Virus record (IMG/VR): IMGVR_UViG_3300027279_000008 | Coordinates: 1-29,500 of that record | DNA length: 29,500 nt | Origin: a virus | Reading direction: 5' to 3' (one strand) | Shown: in pieces, positions 24,365 through 29,500 of the stretch | How the letters are laid out: each line of letters begins with the position of its first letter | Numbering within the stretch: position 1 is the stretch's first letter | Position numbers and translations under genes: made by a program | Notes under the pieces: model-generated | Databases searched by the model: none | What the model was told of the DNA's origin: nothing | What the model saw: only the letters and a program-made list of their open reading frames with translations

Positions 24365-25950
24365 TAAGAAAGTATAAAATACTAAGAGAAAATGTATTAA
24401 GACAAGTTGTAAAATTCCCTCAAACTCGATTAATCACTTTAGAAGAGAGTGATATATCATTATATGGAATTACTGGAGAAAGAGCTATAACATTCATTGG
24501 AGGCGGCTACAATTTTACAATCAAAGAGGCTACATTCACACTTGATACTTATGGAAGTAATTCAGCTGAAGTGACTTTAAGTAAAACTGTAGATATTGAG
24601 ATTCCAGCAGGAACTTATTTAGGTATAGCCGTCAAAAATGAGCCTCTATACTTAGGATATGTGTATGAGAGCTATGATATTAATAATCAAAAAGAAATAA
24701 AATTAAAGTGTAAAGGACTAATTGAGAAATTTAAAGATGTAGGAATTTCTAAAAATTATGTAAGTGGCACGACTGTAAAGGATATAATCAAAGATATTTG
24801 TACACAAGTGGCTATTGAATATCCTATTCTAAAAGTTAAAGAGGCTAATTTTAATGTAAGTAGTAATTATGCTATTCCTATTTCATTACAAATTGATAAA
24901 AAGAATGCCTTTAAAATGATTGAAGCACTTGCAAATGCTATTAATTGTTATGTGTATATTGATGGATTAGGAAATATTCATTTAAAAGAAAAAAATACGG
25001 GTATTGAGGATATAATTTTCTCTGAAAAGCAATTAGTGGAGCTTAAATTAGATATGGAGAACGTTTATAATCATATTTATGTGAAAAGACAGGCTCCAAA
25101 AGGAACTGGACAGACTGGATGGACTATTCCAGCTGGATTTCCTTTGTCAGATCGAGCAAGTATTAATGCTTATGGAATAAAACAAAAAGACTTAATGGTG
25201 CCTGAATATTTTGATGATGCTACTTGTTCTGAAATAGGAAGAAATTTCTTAAATGAGTATAAGCGGCCAAAATACAAAGGAGAGGCTCAAAAAGTTCCAT
25301 TGGATAAAATAAGAAAAATTGGAAATTATAAAATCGTATCATTGTATAATGAATTATTTGAAGTAGCCACTGAATTTGATGATTTAAATCAATTGATTTA
25401 TGATAACAATGATACTACAGCGACTCAGACTATTACTACAACTGATTATATTAGTGGAAGTGGCTCATTACAAGTTGAATTAACAGCTCCATCACAAAAG
25501 ATGTATTATGTAGATTTAGGAGGAGAATATTTTATCAATGCTCTTTACGTTTATGCTAAAATAGAAGATTTACTTAATCAAGGAAGAAATTTTAATTTTA
25601 AAGTAATTTATGGATTAAATGCTCCTAATGAACATGAAATAGCCACCATAATTAATAGTTATAGATTTTCTTTGTATAAAATTGGAATTCCAACTACTTT
25701 AATAAGATTTATAGGAATTCAATTGAATGATAATAAATTAAGTATGAGAGTATTTTTTGATAAGTTATATTTTAAATATTTAGGATGGCAACATTTTAAT
25801 ATGTTTTGTAAAAAAATCAGGTATAGATTAAGTAATAGAGAAAATTATTGTGAATTAACTTTTGATAGAGAAGAAGCTAAAATTGAGAATTTTATAAAAG
25901 GAATGATTTCAGAAGGAGAAATTATAAAAATTTTATTAGAAAGGAGATAA
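24361..25950 (+). CDS. Tail tip hub protein (Tal/gp27-like)
   Basis: The 529-residue protein overlaps the Dit-like gene by four bases. Its N-terminal ~320 residues show features of tail hubs of the gp27 type: alternating beta strands, VSGTTVKDIIKDICTQV (about 138-154), and FKMIEALANAINCYVYIDGLGNIHLKE (about 182-208). The C-terminal part (about 345-480) looks like a separate beta-sandwich that could bind carbohydrate or fibres. No lysozyme or peptidase motif was recognised. Confidence 0.68.
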   Translation: MIRKYKILRENVLRQVVKFPQTRLITLEESDISLYGITGERAITFIGGGYNFTIKEATFTLDTYGSNSAEVTLSKTVDIEIPAGTYLGIAVKNEPLYLGYVYESYDINNQKEIKLKCKGLIEKFKDVGISKNYVSGTTVKDIIKDICTQVAIEYPILKVKEANFNVSSNYAIPISLQIDKKNAFKMIEALANAINCYVYIDGLGNIHLKEKNTGIEDIIFSEKQLVELKLDMENVYNHIYVKRQAPKGTGQTGWTIPAGFPLSDRASINAYGIKQKDLMVPEYFDDATCSEIGRNFLNEYKRPKYKGEAQKVPLDKIRKIGNYKIVSLYNELFEVATEFDDLNQLIYDNNDTTATQTITTTDYISGSGSLQVELTAPSQKMYYVDLGGEYFINALYVYAKIEDLLNQGRNFNFKVIYGLNAPNEHEIATIINSYRFSLYKIGIPTTLIRFIGIQLNDNKLSMRVFFDKLYFKYLGWQHFNMFCKKIRYRLSNRENYCELTFDREEAKIENFIKGMISEGEIIKILLERR

Positions 25951-25953
25951 TGT

Positions 25954-26808
25954 ATGAGAGCTGTAAAGAAAACTTTTAGATTTAATCCATTTAATGGAAG
26001 TTTATATCAAACTTTATTAACTGAAATTTACACAGTAAGATATATAGAGGAAGCAAATTTATTTGGAGTTAAATTGAAAGAGGCTCCACTTGTTGGAACT
26101 TCTATACAAGTAAAAGATGTTAATACAAATACTTATTTTGTAGAAGTTTCTTTTGGTACTCCTCCACAACAAGGAGAATTTAGAGTTGATTATTATAATC
26201 CATCTAATGATCCATTATATAAAGGAACTGGATATATTGAATTTAATTCAGCAGATCAAAATAAAGTTGTGGAAATAAAGTATTATGGAGCTGGAGAGTA
26301 TGGAGATTTTTCTGAATTTCCAATAGGAACTATTATTTTGATTTATAGTAATAATTTACCAGATGGATTTATATTCTTAAATGGAGGAGTTTTAAGTAAA
26401 ACTGATTTTTACGAATTATGGCAATTTGCACAAGATAACAATCTTGTTTCAACTGCAACAAGCCAAGTAGGCCTTTTTATAGACTTAGAAGCTATTGACC
26501 CTACAACTTATCCAAAGAAATTTAGATTGCCAGATTTTAAAGGAGCTTTTTTAAGAATTACTGGAACAAATTCAGAGTACACGCAGTACAATGGTAATTC
26601 TCTTGGAAGTTTTGATTTTGATAAATTTAGAAGTCATAATCATACATACGTGGATAGATGGTGGGATGTATGGGGCTTTTCAGAGATAGGAAACGCTTAT
26701 TATTTTCCTCATATTTTTATGTATGAAGAACTTTCTACATCAGATACTGGCAGTGATGAAACGGCTCCATTTAGAATTTCAGTAAATGCCGCTATAAAAT
26801 ATGAATAA
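25954..26808 (+). CDS. Tail fibre with phage collar domain
   Basis: Residues ~122-284 carry the tail collar signature: FPIGTIILIYS (122-132), DGFIFLNGG, then RLPDFKGAFLR (191-201), and S-H-N-H (227-230). The His-x-His pair binds metal along the axis of trimeric fibres. The N-terminal ~120 residues probably attach to the tail tip. This is the likely receptor-binding protein and would sit at the end of the tail. AAAGGAG nine bases upstream fixes the start. Confidence 0.8.
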   Translation: MRAVKKTFRFNPFNGSLYQTLLTEIYTVRYIEEANLFGVKLKEAPLVGTSIQVKDVNTNTYFVEVSFGTPPQQGEFRVDYYNPSNDPLYKGTGYIEFNSADQNKVVEIKYYGAGEYGDFSEFPIGTIILIYSNNLPDGFIFLNGGVLSKTDFYELWQFAQDNNLVSTATSQVGLFIDLEAIDPTTYPKKFRLPDFKGAFLRITGTNSEYTQYNGNSLGSFDFDKFRSHNHTYVDRWWDVWGFSEIGNAYYFPHIFMYEELSTSDTGSDETAPFRISVNAAIKYE

Positions 26809-26820
26809 TTGGAGGCTTTT

Positions 26821-27567
26821 ATGAATTATAAAATAATATACATTTATGATAAAGATACAAAAGAATACAAAGGTCAAGAGGTAGCTCCTTTTATACGAGG
26901 TCAATACATAATGCCAATGTATTGTACTGAAATTGCTCCTGATTTTTCTTTATTACAACAAAATCAATGTTTTGTTTTTAATGAACAAGAGCAAAAATGG
27001 AGCATAGTTCCAGATTATAGAGGCACTACTTTATATCATAAAGAAACTAAACAGGAATTTGTGATAAATGAAATTAATAAACTTCCAGAAGAGTATACTG
27101 AATACACAACTAAAAATCCAAAAGATGTTTATGAAGATATAAACTTTCTCTATTATAATGAAGAAATAAAGGACTGGGATTTTGATTTCAATATTCTTTA
27201 TGAAAGAGTGAGACAAAATATAACTGTCATACGAGAAAAAAAGATAACAGCTCCATTTTTTTATAATGGATATGATTTTGATGGAAGGCCTATTGATATT
27301 ATAAATATAGAACAAGCTATGAAAGGAATGCAAATGGCCAATCTTACAACAATTGAATGGAGGGCTCATGGTAATCAAGATGTAGTCCTAACAATAGATG
27401 ATTTAAATAATATGTATGCTATATGGCTTGAAAGAAAACAAAAATGTTATAAAGCATCTTTTATTTTTAAAGATAGTTTAATGAATAAAACGAAACAAGA
27501 GCTTATTGATTTATTAGATTTAACTAAGGGTGAAGTAGAATTTGTAAATATTTACAATACATTATAA
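26821..27567 (+). CDS. Tail fibre-associated protein (DUF4376-like)
   Basis: The N-terminal part (about 1-80) reads like tail-fibre assembly or attachment proteins (YDKDTKEYKGQ, WSIVPDYRGTTLYHKET). The C-terminal part resembles DUF4376: a helix with repeated Arg/Glu, FFYNGYDFDGRPIDI, then TTIEWRAHGNQDVVLTIDDL. It follows the collar fibre gene, so it may help that fibre fold or attach. The ATG at 26821 is chosen over a TTG at 26809 because GGAGG (26811-26815) lies five bases before it and would be inside the longer version. Confidence 0.68.
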   Translation: MNYKIIYIYDKDTKEYKGQEVAPFIRGQYIMPMYCTEIAPDFSLLQQNQCFVFNEQEQKWSIVPDYRGTTLYHKETKQEFVINEINKLPEEYTEYTTKNPKDVYEDINFLYYNEEIKDWDFDFNILYERVRQNITVIREKKITAPFFYNGYDFDGRPIDIINIEQAMKGMQMANLTTIEWRAHGNQDVVLTIDDLNNMYAIWLERKQKCYKASFIFKDSLMNKTKQELIDLLDLTKGEVEFVNIYNTL

Positions 27568-27580
27568 TAAGGAGAGGCTT

Positions 27581-27790
27581 ATGCCAAGAAAAACTAAAGT
27601 TGAAATTGATTTAGAAAAATCAAAAAAATTGCAATTACAGCCTCAAGTTGTACAACAAGTAAATTATGTACATAATGTGGCCGGCAAAATTGCTGGATTA
27701 AGACAATTATTTGAAGTAGATCCATTCAATTTTGATTTTACTTTATTTGATACTTATTTTCCAGAAGTATTTAATAATGGAGGCGCTTAA
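27581..27790 (+). CDS. Hypothetical protein, 69 aa
   Basis: The gene starts 13 bp after the DUF4376-like gene behind AAGGAG and ends one base into the next start (TAATGG). The protein has a basic N-terminus (MPRKTKVE), a Gln-rich centre and a Phe/Asp-rich C-terminus (DPFNFDFTLFDTYFPEVF). No membrane segment. It may be a small tail-tip or lysis accessory; unknown. Confidence 0.65.
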   Translation: MPRKTKVEIDLEKSKKLQLQPQVVQQVNYVHNVAGKIAGLRQLFEVDPFNFDFTLFDTYFPEVFNNGGA

Positions 27791-28116
27791 TGGAGAATGG
27801 AGATAAGACTAAAATCATTGAAGTTTTATTAAATGTAATAAAAGAAAATACGGCTGAATTAAAAGCTATTACTGAACAGATTAAATTATTTTTTCAAGAA
27901 CAAAAAACTTTAGATTTAATTTCTGGAAAGACTTTAGACGGAGTGCTTAATAAAATCAATAGAGTAGAGGAGGATATTGATACAATCAAAATAACAGTAG
28001 CAGAAATAAGAAAACAAATAGAAAGAAAGAATTTATTTTTAGAAATTGTAGTGGCCATATTGAGTATGACTATAGTCATTTTAAGTATCATAAAGTATGT
28101 AAAATTTGGAGGGTAA
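27790..28116 (+). CDS. Holin-associated membrane protein (XhlA-like)
   Basis: A coiled-coil-like N-terminal region (about 1-80, regularly spaced Ile/Leu with Glu/Lys) is followed by a single C-terminal transmembrane segment (about 82-103) and a short KYVKFGG tail. This is the layout of XhlA-type proteins that act with holins at the inner membrane. It directly precedes a two-span holin candidate, supporting a lysis role. Similarity is by architecture only. Confidence 0.58.
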   Translation: MENGDKTKIIEVLLNVIKENTAELKAITEQIKLFFQEQKTLDLISGKTLDGVLNKINRVEEDIDTIKITVAEIRKQIERKNLFLEIVVAILSMTIVILSIIKYVKFGG

Positions 28117-28120
28117 ATGT

Positions 28121-28369
28121 ATGAAATTTTATAGTAGAAAATTTTTGATTGTTATTTTAAATTATAGCATAGCCGCCATATTGGCTTATTTTAATAAGAT
28201 TGATTCTTTATATTTTGCTGTCATAATTTTAGTCACTTCCATTTGTTATTTGTTTATTGAAGGAACAATTGATTTTAAAGCAATTAAAAAATTAGAATTA
28301 AATTCTATCAAGTATGAATTAAAGGAGGAACAAAATGGAGACTCTACAAGAAATAATGAAGGAGCTTGA
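28121..28369 (+). CDS. Holin candidate, two transmembrane segments
   Basis: The ATG at 28121 is preferred because GGAGG (28108-28112) is eight bases upstream; a TTG at 28106 would swallow it. The 82-residue protein has two hydrophobic spans (about 8-24 and 29-48) and a charged C-terminal tail, as in class II holins. Holins open the inner membrane at lysis. No endolysin gene accompanies it. Confidence 0.58.
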   Translation: MKFYSRKFLIVILNYSIAAILAYFNKIDSLYFAVIILVTSICYLFIEGTIDFKAIKKLELNSIKYELKEEQNGDSTRNNEGA

Positions 28370-28460
28370 AATTATTTATAAGTATCAAAAAGAGATAAAG
28401 GAGAACATAAATGAAATTAAGCGACTTCAAGAAGACCTTAAAAGAGGCAATAGAGAATAA
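28335..28460 (+). CDS. 41-residue coiled-coil peptide gene
   Basis: AAAGGAGG stands six bases before an ATG inside the 3' end of the holin candidate. The frame runs 41 codons and overlaps the next gene's first 50 bases. The product starts METLQEIMKELEII and has Leu/Ile at heptad-like spacing with Glu/Lys between, predicting a short helix or coiled coil. The ribosome site is as strong as that of the capsid gene, which is the main reason for calling it. It could regulate lysis or couple translation. Confidence 0.55.
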   Translation: METLQEIMKELEIIYKYQKEIKENINEIKRLQEDLKRGNRE

Positions 28461-29004
28461 GGATATAAACAAAGCTTTGCAGCTCATAAATGAATTTTAT
28501 GATTTTAGATTAAATTTAATCAAAAGTCAATTATTTGAATATTTACAAAAAATAATAGCCGCCAATAATGTTCAAATTGAAGCTATTTTATCTGATATTG
28601 AATATTTATCTATTCAAAAAGATTTAGAATCTCGATTCAATTTATCTAAAGATAAAATGAAAGAGCTTGTATTAAAAAATCAATTAAAAGTCATTCATCC
28701 TTTGATTTTCACAGCTAAAAAGAAGTATTTATATTTTAATTATGAAAGGCCACTTAGACTTTATTATGCAAGAAAATTAAATACTTTAATCAAATTAAAG
28801 CAAGGATATTCAATTTATAGAGTATCAATACATAATACAAGTTGTCCTATTTGTAGTCAATATGAAGGCAAGTTTTTAGTGAATGGAAGTTCAAATATAC
28901 CTGATTCCTTAGATTTGAACGATCCAAAGAATAGGCCGCCATATCATTTTCATTGTAAGCATACATTGATTCCAGTTCCAAAGGATATATATGAATCAAT
29001 ATAG
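28411..29004 (+). CDS. MuF-like minor head protein
   Basis: The C-terminal third carries a cluster typical of Mu gpF/SPP1 gp7-type minor head proteins: Cys145-x-x-Cys148 in SCPICSQYEGKF, then PPYHFHCKH with His179, His181, Cys182 and His184, probably holding zinc. The N-terminal ~120 residues are helical. These proteins are packaged in small numbers in the head near the portal and may be ejected with the DNA. They are normally encoded beside the portal; here the gene is some 16.5 kb away, between lysis candidates and a nuclease. AAAGGAG precedes the ATG. Confidence 0.68.
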   Translation: MKLSDFKKTLKEAIENKDINKALQLINEFYDFRLNLIKSQLFEYLQKIIAANNVQIEAILSDIEYLSIQKDLESRFNLSKDKMKELVLKNQLKVIHPLIFTAKKKYLYFNYERPLRLYYARKLNTLIKLKQGYSIYRVSIHNTSCPICSQYEGKFLVNGSSNIPDSLDLNDPKNRPPYHFHCKHTLIPVPKDIYESI

Positions 29005-29353
29005 AAGAGGAAGAAATTTTGAGTATTGGATAATACGATATTTTGAGAGTTTAGGGTATTATTGTATAAGAAGTGCGGCCTCAAAAGGCAAATATGATCT
29101 AATTGCTATAAAAGATAGAAGTACATTCTTTTTGATACAAGCAAAAATCGCTCCAAAAGTGAGGAATACGTTATTTACTCAATTGAAAGAGATACAATTT
29201 TTAGAAGCCTTGTTGAACAGTGATTCAAAAAAACTTAAAAATATTGAAGAATTAAATTCCTTACAATCTTTTCATGAATTTAGTGCTCAATTTTATGAGA
29301 TTTTGATACTAAATATCAATAAGAAGAAATATTTTTTGGCTAATTTTGAGTAG
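28991..29353 (+). CDS. Hjc-like Holliday junction resolvase/nuclease
   Basis: The 120-residue protein opens RRGRNFEYWIIRYFESLGY, then has RSAASKGKYDLIAI and LIQAK. Glu11, Asp36 and Lys52, with Arg27, match the catalytic positions of archaeal Hjc-type resolvases, which cut four-way DNA junctions. The acidic residue normally two before the Lys is Gln50. Gln at this site is found in some relatives, but it may weaken or change activity. Such an enzyme would clear branched DNA before packaging. AAAGGA before the ATG and a 14-base overlap place it last in the late unit. Confidence 0.72.
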   Translation: MNQYRRGRNFEYWIIRYFESLGYYCIRSAASKGKYDLIAIKDRSTFFLIQAKIAPKVRNTLFTQLKEIQFLEALLNSDSKKLKNIEELNSLQSFHEFSAQFYEILILNINKKKYFLANFE

Positions 29354-29380
29354 CGGCCTTAAACTCCTTGAAAAAATATA

Positions 29381-29500
29381 TGGAAAAATTTGTGCATATA
29401 ATGCACACAAATTTCCATATAGTAAAAAGAGTTAGGGGCGCCTCATTACTTTGATTATTTCTAATCAAGTGATTGTAGCCTTGTAAATATATGGAAAAAT
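29381..29500. repeat. Terminal redundancy, identical to 1-120
   Basis: These 120 bases repeat the first 120 exactly, including palindrome L1 and the start of L2. The simplest reading is that the sequence closes into a circle of about 29,380 bp, as expected for circularly permuted phage DNA or an assembly wrapping round. A true direct terminal repeat is possible, and the real redundancy may be longer than the window shows. Confidence 0.92.

Noticed and set aside
1-29500. tRNA genes
   Set aside because: No cloverleaf with a T-arm and acceptor stem was recognised in the non-coding regions, and the only large folded element does not fit.

Overview
The window reads as one essentially complete genome of a small tailed phage with a long non-contractile (siphovirus-type) tail. 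It is very AT-rich; by eye about a quarter of the bases are G+C. Every supported gene lies on the + strand. The last 120 bases (29381-29500) repeat bases 1-120 exactly, so the natural unit is about 29,380 bp, either a circular assembly or a terminally redundant genome. No integrase, repressor or partition gene was recognised, which suggests a lytic phage. The host is not identified. Strong AAGGAG-type ribosome binding sites, TATAAT promoters and AGA/AAA/GAA/TTA codon use point to a low-GC bacterium. A lipoprotein with the architecture of a unimolecular spanin suggests a host with an outer membrane. Fusobacteria-like or other AT-rich diderms would fit, but this is inference.

Layout. (1) Left control region (29354-29380 joined to 1-678): two copies of a ~37-bp imperfect palindrome, further palindromes, a good promoter, and a compact, highly self-complementary sequence of ~175 nt (about 398-575) that ends in an intrinsic terminator. 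I interpret this as an undescribed structured phage RNA. (2) Early/replication unit (679-10392): a 1297-residue protein combining a VirE_N/BT4734-like primase-polymerase region with an SF3-type helicase, four small unknown proteins, a thymidylate-kinase-like P-loop protein with an N-terminal extension, three unknown proteins, a membrane protein, a RecB/Cas4-like PD-(D/E)XK nuclease, a probable small terminase and the large terminase. (3) Second control region (10393-10757): two more copies of the palindrome in opposite orientation, followed by a TATAAT promoter. (4) Late unit (10758-29353): portal, protease with a nested scaffold start, decoration protein, major capsid protein, four connector/completion/terminator proteins, tail tube, two small membrane/lysis candidates, tail chaperones joined by an A AAA AAG -1 frameshift site, an 1876-residue tape measure, distal tail protein, tail hub, collar-type fibre, DUF4376-like protein, two holin candidates, a displaced MuF-like minor head protein and an Hjc-like nuclease.

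How it works together. The PrimPol-helicase is the only recognisable replication enzyme, so the host polymerase probably does the bulk of synthesis. The RecB-like and Hjc-like nucleases could process recombination or concatemer intermediates before TerL packages the DNA. Two membrane-active clusters, one inside the tail genes and one near the right end, probably handle lysis, although no endolysin was recognised. Gene order portal / DUF2213-like / DUF2190-like / capsid follows a known phage head module.

The most interesting signals are the putative structured RNA at 398-575, the four palindromes confined to the two control regions, the nested scaffold start, and a nearly absolute rule that codons before proline (CCN) end in G or C rather than A.
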